Below are positions 8,994-18,324 of a DNA stretch of 64,000 nt, piece after piece. The notes under the pieces were generated by a model, which was not told the origin of the DNA, did not search any database, and saw only the letters and a list, made by a program, of their open reading frames with translations. The DNA is from Leptolyngbya sp. FACHB-60 (lineage in GTDB: Bacteria > Cyanobacteriota > Cyanobacteriia > Phormidesmidales > Phormidesmidaceae), in the NCBI RefSeq assembly GCF_014695775.1, contig NZ_JACJOX010000018.1:1-64000 (forward strand), in the 5' to 3' direction. Made by a program: the position numbers and the translations under genes. Positions within the stretch are counted from its first letter, which is position 1. Every line of letters starts with the position of its first letter.

Positions 8994-10298
8994 ATGACGC
9001 AGTCTATCGAGCAAGCGATCGCCACCAAGCCCACCTTTTCAGCGTTGAAATGCCGAGAATGTGGTGAAACCTACGACCTAGGCGCCAAGCATGTATGCGA
9101 AGACGTGTGCTTTGGTCCCCTAGAAGTCGCCTACGACTACGATGAGATTCGTCGGCGGGTAACCCGCAGCACCATTCAGGCAGGGCCGCTGTCAATCTGG
9201 CGCTACAAAGAATTTTTACCCGTCAGCACCGACAATCCCATTGATGTGGGGACTGGCATGACTCCTTTAGTGCGGGCTAACCGGCTAGCGCGGCAGCTAG
9301 GGCTAAAAGAACTCTATATAAAGAATGACGCCGTCAACATGCCCACCCTTAGCTTTAAGGATCGAGTGGTGTCGGTAGCGTTAACTCGAGCCCGGGAGCT
9401 GGGTTTTACTACGGTATCTTGTGCTAGCACAGGCAACTTGGCAAACTCTACTGCTGCGATCGCAGCCCATGCTGGCCTTGACTGCTGCGTGTTTATTCCC
9501 GCCGACCTAGAAGCCGGCAAGATCCTAGGCACCCTAATCTACAACCCTACGGTAATGGCAGTGCAGGGCAACTACGACCAAGTCAACCGTCTGTGCTCTG
9601 AAGTGGCAAATACCCAGGGCTGGGGTTTTGTCAATATCAACCTGCGCCCCTACTACTCTGAAGGGTCTAAAACGTTGGGCTATGAGGTAGCTGAACAGTT
9701 GGGTTGGCGCTTGCCCGACCACATCGTAGCGCCTTTGGCGTCCGGGTCACTATTTACCAAAATCTACAAGGGCTTCCAGGAATTTGTTAAGGTCGGCCTC
9801 GTTGACGATAAGCCCGTTCGCTTTAGCGGTGCCCAGGCTGAGGGTTGCTCCCCCATTGCTCAAGCCTTTAAAGAGGGCCGCGACTTTGTCACTCCGGTCA
9901 AGCCCAACACAATTGCCAAGTCCATTGCCATTGGCAACCCCGCCGACGGCATCTATGCTCTTGATATAGCTCGTAAGACCAACGGCAACATTGAGTCAGT
10001 GACCGATGCTGAAGTTATTGAAGGTATGAAGCTACTGGCCGAAACCGAGGGTATTTTCACCGAGACCGCTGGCGGCACCACCATTGCAGTGCTCAAAAAG
10101 CTGGTAGAAGCCGGTAAAATTGACCCCGACGAGTCTACAGTTGTCTACATCACTGGCAACGGCCTGAAGACCCAAGAAGCTGTACAGGGTTACATTGGTG
10201 AGCCCTTTACCATTGAGCCTAAGCTCGACAGCTTCGAGCGTGCCCTAGAGCGCTCCCGTACCCTCGACCGACTGGAATGGCAGCAGGTATTGGTATAA
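8994..10298 (+). CDS. thrC: threonine synthase
   Basis: PLP enzyme that converts O-phosphohomoserine to threonine, the last step of threonine synthesis. The 434-residue protein has the LSFKDR motif with the cofactor Lys122, the SCASTGNLANSTAA phosphate-binding loop and a SGSLFTK loop near 240. Its N-terminus carries a zinc-ribbon-like set of cysteines (Cys20, 23, 35 and 39), typical of the plant/cyanobacterial branch. ATG at 8994 is the natural start. A MoaD/ThiS-like gene follows after 118 bases, possibly co-transcribed. The region between contains short inverted repeats (GGTTTAAG / CTTAAACC) but no strong terminator. Confidence 0.95.
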   Translation: MTQSIEQAIATKPTFSALKCRECGETYDLGAKHVCEDVCFGPLEVAYDYDEIRRRVTRSTIQAGPLSIWRYKEFLPVSTDNPIDVGTGMTPLVRANRLARQLGLKELYIKNDAVNMPTLSFKDRVVSVALTRARELGFTTVSCASTGNLANSTAAIAAHAGLDCCVFIPADLEAGKILGTLIYNPTVMAVQGNYDQVNRLCSEVANTQGWGFVNINLRPYYSEGSKTLGYEVAEQLGWRLPDHIVAPLASGSLFTKIYKGFQEFVKVGLVDDKPVRFSGAQAEGCSPIAQAFKEGRDFVTPVKPNTIAKSIAIGNPADGIYALDIARKTNGNIESVTDAEVIEGMKLLAETEGIFTETAGGTTIAVLKKLVEAGKIDPDESTVVYITGNGLKTQEAVQGYIGEPFTIEPKLDSFERALERSRTLDRLEWQQVLV

Positions 10299-10416
10299 GG
10301 TTTAAGGGACTAAGGTTCAAGATTAAACGATTAATATTCAGCTTAAACCTTGAACCCTGGTTTCTATACCCATGCTGACAGATCGATCTTATTTTCCCGA
10401 TTCATTTACTTACACC

Positions 10417-10692
10417 ATGGCTGTCAAAGTACTGATTCCTACTCCCCTACAGAAATTCACCAACAACCAGGCTGCTCTTGAATGCAGTGGTGGCAATATT
10501 GTAGATCTCCTGAATGATCTGGAGAGCAACTGCCCCGGCATTAAAGCTAGGCTCTGTGACGACTCTGGTGAGCTGCGCCGCTTTGTCAACTTCTACGTCA
10601 ACAGCGAAGACATTCGCTTTCTGGATGGTAAAGAAACCGCCCTGAATGACGGTGATGAAGTCAGCATTGTCCCTGCGGTAGCCGGCGGCTGA
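10417..10692 (+). CDS. MoaD/ThiS family sulfur carrier protein
   Basis: A 91-residue ubiquitin-fold protein beginning [16 protein letters not shown] and ending [10 protein letters not shown]. The C-terminal Gly-Gly is the hallmark of carriers that are adenylated and thiocarboxylated to donate sulfur. The open frame extends back to 10372, but the ATG at 10417 gives the normal length for the family. Its position right after thrC is notable, since sulfur carriers of this kind serve cysteine (CysO) or homocysteine (HcyS) synthesis in other bacteria. It could also be a molybdopterin synthase small subunit, but no moa genes are nearby. A 24-base perfect palindromic terminator follows. Confidence 0.88.
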   Translation: MAVKVLIPTPLQKFTNNQAALECSGGNIVDLLNDLESNCPGIKARLCDDSGELRRFVNFYVNSEDIRFLDGKETALNDGDEVSIVPAVAGG

Positions 10693-10716
10693 CGCTAATA
10701 GCCCCAATTAAGCTAC

Positions 10717-10764
10717 TCAAATAGAAAAGGCCGGACCAAGCTTGGTCCGGCCTTTTCTATTTGA
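10717..10764. terminator. rho-independent terminator, 24-base perfect palindrome
   Basis: The two 24-base arms are exact reverse complements with no spacer. The core is GGCCGGACCAAG / CTTGGTCCGGCC, flanked by AGAAAA and TTTTCT. It ends the thrC-MoaD unit on the plus strand and is symmetric enough to work on both strands. Confidence 0.85.
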
Positions 10765-11013
10765 TAGTTATTTCATACAGATTCTGGTTAGCGATCTACA
10801 GCACCGGGGACAAACACCGCTTACCTTTTGATATCTTTTTTGGACTTGAAATTATTCAATAACATCGTGTTGAGAGATGAACTCTCTTTTCTTAAGGGAA
10901 TTCATTGCTGTACGTAAGCCCCCGTTCGCGAAATCTCCGTTCAGGGGAGAAGGACAAAAAAGTCGTAGCGTGTAGAACTCATGCAGATTTAAAGCAGATT
11001 GTATTGGCCAACC

Positions 11014-11061
11014 AAAAAACTTGGGAGCAGCTACTTCATGTGATGTAGCTGCTCCCAAGTT
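11014..11061 (-). terminator. rho-independent terminator of the pilin gene
   Basis: Perfect 17-base arms (11018-11034 and 11045-11061, core GGGAGCAGC / GCTGCTCCC) with a 10-base loop. On the minus strand the stem is followed by six T's. It lies 40 bases after the pilin stop codon. Confidence 0.9.
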
Positions 11062-11100
11062 GTCGTTAGAATCTATAGGTCAAGCGTTAGCCAATGACAC

Positions 11101-11640
11101 TTATAGCTTCTTCCAGTTAGCTGCACAGCCCAGAGTGTTAGAGCTAGCAGTAGCGTTAAAGCCGGTCATAGCAGCATCTGCCGCAGCGGCACCAGCAGCC
11201 GTAGATTCGCAGAGGGTTGCAATGGTAGTAGCTTCTACGGTTGCGCTACCCGAAGACAACTGAACGCCGCCAACATAGGCCTTGAGGGCTGGGTCAACAA
11301 CCGTAGCCAAGGCACTTGCACCAAAGACGCCATCAGTACCAATAGTGTAGGTGTAATAGTTAGTCGCGGTAGGAATACCAATGGCCAAGTCTACAAATTC
11401 GGGGGCAAAGGTACGGTTTTCTAGACGATAGGCTTGCTGACCACGGTTCATAGAACCAATGTAGGTCTTAGCTTCAGACTGACGAGCTTTGTTGGCCTGG
11501 TTGAGGAAAGAAGGCAGCGCAATAGCAGCCAGAATACCGATGATGATGATAACCACCAGCAGTTCAATTAAGGTAAAGCCGCCTTCTTCTTTTTTAGCGA
11601 TGAAGTGCTTCAGCAGATTGGCTTTTAGAGAGGTTTTCAT
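11101..11640 (-). CDS. pilA: type IV pilin (PilA-like major or minor pilin)
   Basis: Precursor of a type IV pilus subunit, used in cyanobacteria for motility, DNA uptake and adhesion. Residues 1-21 form the positively charged leader. Prepilin peptidase would cut Gly21-Phe22 in EEGGFTLIELLVV, with Glu26 as the +5 glutamate; the hydrophobic N-terminal helix follows. The C-terminal half has two cysteines (TLCES and TLGCAANW) that can form the usual disulfide loop, and an Ala/Ser/Thr-rich surface. Length (179) is typical. The ATG at 11640 is preceded by AAGGAGACA. The strong SD and strong terminator suggest a highly expressed single gene. Confidence 0.9.
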   Translation of the reverse strand: MKTSLKANLLKHFIAKKEEGGFTLIELLVVIIIIGILAAIALPSFLNQANKARQSEAKTYIGSMNRGQQAYRLENRTFAPEFVDLAIGIPTATNYYTYTIGTDGVFGASALATVVDPALKAYVGGVQLSSGSATVEATTIATLCESTAAGAAAADAAMTGFNATASSNTLGCAANWKKL

Positions 11641-12032
11641 AGGTGTATGTCTCCTTGGGTTAGGCGGCGGTAGAGGTGTTGTTTGCGCCTAGGTCTAACT
11701 TACCCACGTGCCTCGACCGAGCGATCACACTCAACCAAAAAAGTTTTCGGACAGTGGAGGTAGGGTAAAAATCTCAAAGCTGTGGTTTAGGTGCTAGACA
11801 AGTTGAACTACCCATATTGAGTCACTTCTGCGGATAGATGATTCCTAGCAGGCTGCGCCTCGTCTGAAGGCGAGATTCTACAGCGCAGTCGCATTAACAC
11901 CGCTAGCCAAGCTATAGGGGAGATAACCAAGGTTTCACGAGCAAGCTGGGCGGAAAGGTCGCTTGGGCGCTCTATATTGAAATTGCAATCGCAACCACGG
12001 TGGGTAAACTTATTCTAGAACCACCCTAAAAC
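11641..12032. other. intergenic region upstream of the pilin gene
   Basis: About 390 bases between two divergent genes. It holds the pilin ribosome binding site (AAGGAG on the minus strand at about 11655) and presumably a long pilin leader. I see no further gene and no long repeat. Confidence 0.5.
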
Positions 12033-12074
12033 ATGAAACCTGCTCTATGGGTTTCTTACCCTTGCGCCCCCACC

Positions 12075-12884
12075 ATGCCGCTCTCTTCAAGCAAACACCA
12101 CCCGTCCCTGCTCTGGGCTAAACAACTGGCAATTTGGGTACTGCCTGTTGCCTTGCTGCTGGCCTTGGTGCCCCTGCAGCAGCAGCGCCTGGCCAACCTA
12201 CAAGACCGCAGCGTCACCGATCAAAATCTTGACCAGCAAGACCAAGCAACGGCTGCGACCCTAGCGCTGGCACAGAAAATGCCTACCTTTGGGTTCGACA
12301 ATTTGGTGTCCGACTGGTTTTTTCTACGGTTTTTGCAGTACTTTGGCGACGATGAGGCTAGAGCAAAAACGGGTTATGACCTCAGCCCAGAGTTTTTTCG
12401 GGTTGTGATCCCTAAAGACCCGTATTACCGAATGTTTTATTTATTTTTGTCGGGCAGTACCAGCAATTTCGCCGCCCAGCCTGAGCAAAGCGTTGCTATT
12501 ACGGCTCAGGGGCTAGAGCGGTTGACCCCGACTGTGCCATCCGACGGGTTTTATATCTGGCGCTATCGCGGTGTAGATGAGTTGCTCTATTTGGGCGAAG
12601 GGAAGGCGGCCCAACAATCCTTTCAATCTGCCGCTGATTGGGGACGACAGTCGCCCGCAGAAGAGGCTCCGATCATTGCGGAAAATTCTCAGCGTACGGC
12701 GGATTTCTTAGCCAATAACCCCCTCAGCAAACTGGCCCAGGTCAATGCTTGGGCCAGTGTTTTGGCCAATGCTTTTGACGATGCAACTCGCCAAAAAGCC
12801 ATCGATCGCATTGAAGCCCTCGGCGGCAGCGTCATCATTAGTGAAACCGGCGAGCTGATGCTTCAGTTTCCGCCCGACGATTAG
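12075..12884 (+). CDS. conserved cyanobacterial membrane-anchored protein of unknown function
   Basis: I do not recognise a named family. The 269-residue product from the ATG at 12075 has a short polar head, one hydrophobic anchor (WAKQLAIWVLPVALLLALVPL) and a periplasmic or lumenal remainder. That remainder has a conserved-looking segment (GFDNLVSDWFFLRFLQYFGD, SPEFFRVVIPKDPYYRMFYLF) and helical stretches that resemble degenerate TPRs (EGKAAQQSFQSAADWG). The frame is open from an ATG at 12033, but the later ATG places the anchor at a usual signal-anchor distance. The gene is convergent with the cyclophilin gene, leaving only 7 bases between them. Confidence 0.75.
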   Translation: MPLSSSKHHPSLLWAKQLAIWVLPVALLLALVPLQQQRLANLQDRSVTDQNLDQQDQATAATLALAQKMPTFGFDNLVSDWFFLRFLQYFGDDEARAKTGYDLSPEFFRVVIPKDPYYRMFYLFLSGSTSNFAAQPEQSVAITAQGLERLTPTVPSDGFYIWRYRGVDELLYLGEGKAAQQSFQSAADWGRQSPAEEAPIIAENSQRTADFLANNPLSKLAQVNAWASVLANAFDDATRQKAIDRIEALGGSVIISETGELMLQFPPDD

Positions 12885-12891
12885 CGGCTAT

Positions 12892-13416
12892 TTACAATTG
12901 GCCGCAGTCGGCAATTACCACGGGCTCAGAGGTTTGGCCGCTGCGGCTGCCTACCTGCTCCATGGTGCTAACCACATCCATACCCTCAACCACGCTGCCA
13001 AAGACAACGTGCTTGCCGTCAAGCCAGGGGGTGGCCACAGTAGTTAAGAAAAACTGTGACCCGTTAGTGTTGGGGCCAGCATTGGCCATGCTCAACAATC
13101 CTGGGGTGGTGTGCTTGAGGGTAAAGTTTTCGTCGGCAAACTTCATGCCGTAAATCGACTCGCCACCGGTGCCGTTGCCGCGAGTAAAGTCGCCCCCCTG
13201 GCACATGAACTCGGGGATGATACGGTGAAAGCTAGAGCCTTTGAAGTGCAGGGGTTTACCAGAGGTACCCATGCCTTTTTCGCCGGTGCACAGGGCGCGG
13301 AAGTTCTCGGCGGTTTTGGGGGTGACGTCGGCCCGTAGCTCCATGACAATGCGGCCTGCGGGAGTGCCACCAATGGTGATGTCAAAAAATACTCTGGGAT
13401 TGGTTGCTTCTGTCAT
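12892..13416 (-). CDS. cyclophilin-type peptidyl-prolyl cis-trans isomerase
   Basis: Catalyses cis-trans isomerisation of peptidyl-proline bonds during folding. The 174 residues follow the cyclophilin A pattern, with [15 protein letters not shown] (catalytic Arg-Ile-Ile-Pro region), [11 protein letters not shown], the tryptophan in [12 protein letters not shown], and the loop [17 protein letters not shown] that is typical of eukaryote-like cyclophilins. There is no signal peptide, so it is cytoplasmic. It is a single gene with its own upstream spacer of about 130 bases; the next minus-strand gene is the proline-catabolic enzyme. Confidence 0.95.
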   Translation of the reverse strand: MTEATNPRVFFDITIGGTPAGRIVMELRADVTPKTAENFRALCTGEKGMGTSGKPLHFKGSSFHRIIPEFMCQGGDFTRGNGTGGESIYGMKFADENFTLKHTTPGLLSMANAGPNTNGSQFFLTTVATPWLDGKHVVFGSVVEGMDVVSTMEQVGSRSGQTSEPVVIADCGQL

Positions 13417-13545
13417 AGCTAGTTCTTAAAGTGCAAAACGCAGGGTTAACCTCTGCCATTAACCCACAGTTTAGGCCTGGTGAATATATCCCTGGCGGGT
13501 GAGGAGAAACCGGATTTCTCATAGAAACCCAGTTTCTTGCCTAGA

Positions 13546-16542
13546 TTAATCTACGCCCTCAATCGGGGCAAAGCCCTGGCGCTGAACGTTTTCGCTGACG
13601 TGGCGGGGTTCCAAGAATTGCAGCAGGTAGTCGGGGCCACCGGCTTTGGAGCCCACCCCCGACATCTTGAAACCGCCGAAGGGCTGGCGGGAAACGATCG
13701 CCCCCGTAATCCCCCGGTTGACGTAGAGATTGCCGACGGCAAACTCGTTTTGCACCCGCTCAATGTGGGAGGGGGTGCGCGAGTAGAGGCCGCCCGTTAA
13801 CCCGTAGTCGGTATCGTTGGCGATGCGCAGGGCATCGTCGAAGTCTTGGGCTTTGATCACGGCGAGCACCGGGCCAAAGATTTCTTCCTGGGCGATCGCC
13901 GCGTCGGGTTTCACATCGGTAAACACCGTAGGGCCAACGAAATAGCCGTCAGCGGGGGTCGGCATCTCTAGGGCCAGCTTGGCTTCGGCCTTGCCTTTCT
14001 CGATGTACTCTTTGATTTTGGCCTGGGCGTTGGCGTCGATCACGGGGCCGACCTTGGTGCTGAGTTTCACCGCTTCACCCACATTGAGGGAGCGGGTGGC
14101 TTCGACCAGGCGATGGATAAAGGTGTCGTACACCGAGGCCACCACGATCGCGCGGGAGCAGGCTGAGCATTTCTGGCCGCTGTAGCCAAAGGCGGAGTAG
14201 ACCACCCCCTGCACCGCCTGATCCAAATCTGCGCTTTCGTCGATGATGATGCCGTTTTTGCCGCCCATTTCGGCAATCACGCGCTTGAGGTGGCGCTGGC
14301 CGGGTCGCCACTGTGCCGCATCGGCGTAGATGCGGCAGCCCACCTCGCGAGAGCCGGTGAAGGCAATCAGGTGCACGTCGGGGTGGTTAACTAAGTGCGC
14401 ACCGACGGTAGAACCTCGGGCGGGCAGGTATTGAAACACGCCGGGGGGCATCCCCGCTTCGATTAAAATTTCGGCGATCTTGGCGGCGATCACGGCGGAA
14501 TTCTCAGCGGGTTTGAGGATGGTGCAGTTGCCTGTGACCAGGGCAGCGACGGTCATGCCGGTAGCGATCGCCAGGGGAAAGTTCCATGGCGAAATCACTA
14601 CCGCAATGCCGCGCGGGAAATAGCGATAGCGATTGGTTTCACCAGGGTAGTCGTAGGCATACCCAGCGTCAAGCCGCTCCATCTCGTCGGCGTAATAGCG
14701 GCAGAAGTCGATGGCTTCAGAGACTTCCGGGTCGGCCTGGCCCAGAGGTTTACCGACTTCGTACACCATCCAGGCATTGAGTTCGTGGCGGCGCTCTTCC
14801 ATCAAGTCAGCGGCGCGGCGGAGGATGGCTCCCCGTTCTTTAGCAGAAGTGGCGGCCCAGGCGGGGAAGGCGGCTTTGGCGGCGGCGATCGCCGCATCCG
14901 CCTGCTCTTGACTGGCCAATCCCAGCTTGCCGACCAGTTCTGCTGGCTTCGAGGGGTTCACCGAATCCGCCGTAGCCTCTGTGTCAACCACTTCACCGTT
15001 AATAATTGGGTTATAGCGCCGACCGAGCTGGGCGTGGACGGTCTTGAGGGCTTCTGCCGCCTGGGAGCGCTTAGTGGTCACAGCAAAGTCGATATCTGCG
15101 GCATTGGGGAAAGGAACATGGTGGTCAGCCTCTCCCCCCTCTAGATCTTCCACAGCAAACTCTGGTGCCGCCAGCAGAGTCTCTACGGGCACGTCTTCCT
15201 GGTTTTGCCGCAGGAAGGAGCTGTTAGCAGTGTTCTCCAACAGGCGGCGAATCAGGTACGACATCCCCGGAATCAGCTCGCCAAAGGGAGCGTAAACGCG
15301 CACCCGGTAGCCTTTGTCGGCCAGGGTTTTGGCCAGTTTATCGGCCATGCCGTAGAGCACCTGTAGTTCGATATTGCGGCGAGGGATGTTGAGTTCTTCG
15401 GCGATCGCCATGGCGTAGGCCTGCGATCGCACGTTGTGGCTGCCAATGGCGGCATATAGATATTGATGGTTCTCCAGCAGCAGCCGGGTCATGCGCTCGA
15501 AGTTGGCGTCGGTGGAAACCTTTTGGTTGTAGACCGGGCTGCGCCAACCGTTTTGCCGCGCGGTGATGGTCTCTTGATCCCAGTAAGCCCCCTTCACTAG
15601 GCGCACGGTGACGGGGGTGCCGCGATTTTTTGCCCAAATCACCAGATCTTTGAGGTCGTTGTAGCTGTCTTGGAGGTAAGCCTGAAGGGTGACGCCCAGG
15701 TCGTCGCGCTGGCGGAACTCAACCTCCATCAAAATGTCTTTGAGAATCGCCAGGGTGAGCGCCTTATAGCGATACTGCTCCATGTCAAAGTGGACGGCGA
15801 CGCCCAGTTCCTGGGCACGGCGCAGCAGAGTGCGAATGTGCTCGCTCACTTTGGCGCGGCTGCCCTCCGCATCAAGCGGGTCAAACTGGGAGTAGAAGGC
15901 GGTGAGCTTAACGGAAACCTGAACCTTGGCCAGTTCTTTACCGTCCGCTATATCAATGGCATCTACCGTCTTCCAGTTCTTCGCGGCTTCAGACAGTTGC
16001 GCCATCAAATCCAGGTAGCGCTGAAGGTAGGCTTGGGCTTCCTCCTCGGTAATCACCGCTTCGCCGAGCAAATCCATAGTGAAGGTGAGCTTGTCCTTCC
16101 GCATGCGCTCGATCGCCCTGATCGCCTTCTCGATGGTTTCGCCTGAAATATATCGATAGGCCAGAGTTTCCACCGCCGGGGCTACGGTGGTAGCGGCGAG
16201 TTGACCGGGCACCGAATCGGGATTGGTGAAGTTCAGCAATCCCTTCAGCGCGTTGGGCAGTTCCACCTCTTCCGCCGATAGGTACTCTTGTAGGTGGCGA
16301 GCAATCTCGGGCTTACTGCGCAGAGCAGGCAGCGCGTCGATGAAGCGAAACAGCTGCACCTTCAGCCCAGGGTTGCCCATGGCGAAGTCCATAATTTTGT
16401 CGTCCCAACGCATTTGGTCGCGCATTTGGGCGAAGAGGTTTTTCTTCTCGCGGGTGGCGCCGAGCAGGGCGGTGGCGATCGCGAGGGTCTTAGCCTCATA
16501 GTGAAGTGAGTCGGTCTGAGGCTTAATTGCTGGGGCTACCAC
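13546..16542 (-). CDS. fused proline dehydrogenase / L-glutamate gamma-semialdehyde dehydrogenase (PutA-like)
   Basis: Oxidises proline to glutamate in two steps. Residues about 130-460 form the FAD-dependent proline dehydrogenase barrel (SVKLTAFYSQFDP, VRLVKGAYWD and the C-terminal RRLLENTANSSFL). Residues about 500-980 form the aldehyde dehydrogenase with the NAD-binding FTGSREVG loop, the ELGG-equivalent EMGGKNG and the catalytic Cys792 in SGQKCSAC. At 998 residues it lacks the extra DNA-binding and C-terminal domains of the enterobacterial PutA, as in other cyanobacteria. An SD-like AAGGAGACAAACACC precedes the ATG. It is a single gene. Confidence 0.95.
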   Translation of the reverse strand: MVAPAIKPQTDSLHYEAKTLAIATALLGATREKKNLFAQMRDQMRWDDKIMDFAMGNPGLKVQLFRFIDALPALRSKPEIARHLQEYLSAEEVELPNALKGLLNFTNPDSVPGQLAATTVAPAVETLAYRYISGETIEKAIRAIERMRKDKLTFTMDLLGEAVITEEEAQAYLQRYLDLMAQLSEAAKNWKTVDAIDIADGKELAKVQVSVKLTAFYSQFDPLDAEGSRAKVSEHIRTLLRRAQELGVAVHFDMEQYRYKALTLAILKDILMEVEFRQRDDLGVTLQAYLQDSYNDLKDLVIWAKNRGTPVTVRLVKGAYWDQETITARQNGWRSPVYNQKVSTDANFERMTRLLLENHQYLYAAIGSHNVRSQAYAMAIAEELNIPRRNIELQVLYGMADKLAKTLADKGYRVRVYAPFGELIPGMSYLIRRLLENTANSSFLRQNQEDVPVETLLAAPEFAVEDLEGGEADHHVPFPNAADIDFAVTTKRSQAAEALKTVHAQLGRRYNPIINGEVVDTEATADSVNPSKPAELVGKLGLASQEQADAAIAAAKAAFPAWAATSAKERGAILRRAADLMEERRHELNAWMVYEVGKPLGQADPEVSEAIDFCRYYADEMERLDAGYAYDYPGETNRYRYFPRGIAVVISPWNFPLAIATGMTVAALVTGNCTILKPAENSAVIAAKIAEILIEAGMPPGVFQYLPARGSTVGAHLVNHPDVHLIAFTGSREVGCRIYADAAQWRPGQRHLKRVIAEMGGKNGIIIDESADLDQAVQGVVYSAFGYSGQKCSACSRAIVVASVYDTFIHRLVEATRSLNVGEAVKLSTKVGPVIDANAQAKIKEYIEKGKAEAKLALEMPTPADGYFVGPTVFTDVKPDAAIAQEEIFGPVLAVIKAQDFDDALRIANDTDYGLTGGLYSRTPSHIERVQNEFAVGNLYVNRGITGAIVSRQPFGGFKMSGVGSKAGGPDYLLQFLEPRHVSENVQRQGFAPIEGVD

Positions 16543-16737
16543 GGTGTTTGTCTCCTTATTCCCTTACTCCATCTTGAGCGAAAAAAGTCGGGTTAAGCCA
16601 CTGTGTCAAGATTCTATGGGAGACGGGGGAATCGCTTTGCAGATGGCTATATGAACTTAATCTGGTAGCCCATCGTCCATTCCGGCAAAATGAAGGTGCG
16701 GCAGTAGTTAACCGGCTGTAGATAGTTATCTTGAACC

Positions 16738-17268
16738 ATGACCGAAGACCCACGCGATCGCGCCCAAACCCAGTACGCCTACGGCCAAGCCGCCTTTGAG
16801 CGGGGTAGCTACCGCGAGGCGGTAGAGTTTTTTGAAGAGGCCGTCAAGCTCGCTAAGGCCACCACACCGTTGGGGGGCGAAATTCAAACCTGGCTGGTGA
16901 ATGCCTACAGTGCTGTAGGTCGGCAGAACGATGCGATCGCCCTCTGCCAAGTTCTAGCCCGCCACCCCGACCTAGAGACCCGCAAGCAGGGCAAAAATCT
17001 GCTCTATATTCTGCAAGCGCCCCAGCTTCAGCGGCCGACGAACTGGATGACTGAAATTCCGGCTCTAGACAATTTGTCTCAGGATGGCTCCCAGAGTTCG
17101 GGCGGTTCGGGTTATTCAACAGCAGCCAAGGCGGCACCGCGATCGCGTCCTAAGCCTGAGCCAACACCTCTTGACCCGAGCCAGATCAATACCAAAGACA
17201 ACGGATTTTTGTGGGCGGCTCTGGTGGGGGTTGCCCTAGTGTTAGGCGGGCTACTCTGGCTGAGCTAG
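16738..17268 (+). CDS. TPR protein with C-terminal membrane anchor
   Basis: A 176-residue protein. Two TPR-like helical pairs (residues about 9-75: AYGQAAFERGSYREAVEFFEEAVKLA, VNAYSAVGRQNDAIALCQ) are followed by a low-complexity Ser/Gly/Pro-rich linker (about 115-150) and a single C-terminal transmembrane helix (GFLWAALVGVALVLGGLLWL). Tail anchoring of a TPR suggests a scaffold facing the cytoplasm; the partner is unknown. It is divergent from the proline dehydrogenase gene and about 105 bases upstream of the ABC transporter pair. Confidence 0.85.
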   Translation: MTEDPRDRAQTQYAYGQAAFERGSYREAVEFFEEAVKLAKATTPLGGEIQTWLVNAYSAVGRQNDAIALCQVLARHPDLETRKQGKNLLYILQAPQLQRPTNWMTEIPALDNLSQDGSQSSGGSGYSTAAKAAPRSRPKPEPTPLDPSQINTKDNGFLWAALVGVALVLGGLLWLS

Positions 17269-17373
17269 AACCTAGCGGCTTTTATCCTCATTAGACATTA
17301 CAGCTAGAGCATTGCCTTGGGGGGGATCCGACCCGTATGATTTAGTGCTGCTGTTTAAGGCCCTATTCGAGTC

Positions 17374-18324
17374 ATGGTGAGCATTCGTCGTTCGTGGATT
17401 GCAGGGGTATCGAGCCTGCTGTTGCTGCTGCCTTTGGGGGCCTGTGCGCCCTCTGAGCCGGGGCAAGAGGCCACTGGGGAGGGTGGCACAGCGACGGAGC
17501 AGAGCACCATTCCCCTAACTGCCGGGGCTATTCCGGACCAAGACCCCGAGGTGCTTCAGCGGCTCTACACCAAGCTGGCCGACTACCTAGAAGCCGAACT
17601 GGGCGTTCCAGTAGAGTACAAACCCGTAACTGACTATGCCGCTGCCGTTACGGCCTTTAAGGTGGGTGACTTAGATTTGGTCTGGTTTGGTGGGTTGACT
17701 GGAGTGCAGGCGCGGTTGCAGGTGCCGGGGGCTGAGGCGATCGCCCAGCGCGACATCGATGAACAGTTCCACAGCGTGTTTATCGTCAACACTGCCACTG
17801 GCCTGAAGGAATTTTCGGACACACAAGACCTAACCCAAATCAAGGGCCGCACCTTTACCTTTGGCAGTGAGTCTTCCACCTCGGGACGACTGATGCCCCA
17901 ACACTTTATGGAAGAGGCGGGCCTCGACACCACCCAAGATTTCAAAGGAGAAGTGGGCTTTTCGGGCAATCACGACACCACCATCAAGCTGGTGGAGGCG
18001 GGCACCTACGAGGTGGGAGCGCTGAATGAGCAGGTATGGCTCGATCGCGTCGCTGAAGGAGCGGTTGACACCACCAAAGTCGCCGTCATCTGGCGCACTC
18101 CGCCCTACTACGACTACCACTGGGTAATCAGCCCTGAAGTTGACGAGCGCTACGGCGACGGTTTCGCCGAGAAGGTGCAGGCTGCGTTGATGGCCCTCGA
18201 CCCCACCGTGCCCGAACACAAAGAAATTCTCGACCTGTTTGGGGCCGAGCGCTTCATTGCCACCAGCAACGACAACTACGCCGAGATCGAAGCAGTGGGC
18301 CGCAAAATCGGCAAGATTCAGTAG
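17374..18324 (+). CDS. PhnD-like (putative selenate/phosphonate) ABC transporter substrate-binding lipoprotein
   Basis: Periplasmic binding lipoprotein. The signal peptide ends in a lipobox LGAC with Cys24, followed by a Gly/Glu/Thr-rich linker. The mature part has features of the phosphate/phosphite/phosphonate-binding family: IPDQDPEVLQRLYTKLADYLEAELGV, DLDLVWFGGLTGVQA and FTFGSESSTSGRLMP. In related genomes this type is labelled a putative selenate-binding protein; the ligand cannot be read from the sequence. Its stop codon overlaps the GTG start of the ATPase gene by one base, so the two are translated together. No permease gene follows. Confidence 0.85.
   Translation: MVSIRRSWIAGVSSLLLLLPLGACAPSEPGQEATGEGGTATEQSTIPLTAGAIPDQDPEVLQRLYTKLADYLEAELGVPVEYKPVTDYAAAVTAFKVGDLDLVWFGGLTGVQARLQVPGAEAIAQRDIDEQFHSVFIVNTATGLKEFSDTQDLTQIKGRTFTFGSESSTSGRLMPQHFMEEAGLDTTQDFKGEVGFSGNHDTTIKLVEAGTYEVGALNEQVWLDRVAEGAVDTTKVAVIWRTPPYYDYHWVISPEVDERYGDGFAEKVQAALMALDPTVPEHKEILDLFGAERFIATSNDNYAEIEAVGRKIGKIQ

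Noticed and set aside
10299..10371. GGTTTAAG / CTTAAACC inverted repeats between thrC and the sulfur carrier gene
   Set aside because: Arms are short, can pair in several ways and have no T-run, so I did not call a terminator.
10852..11058. A 68-codon minus-strand frame at the end of the pilin transcript
   Set aside because: It overlaps the terminator hairpin and has no protein-like pattern.
13979..16509. Several long plus-strand frames opposite the proline-catabolic gene
   Set aside because: They are antisense to a complete, well-conserved 998-codon gene and have no domain character of their own.
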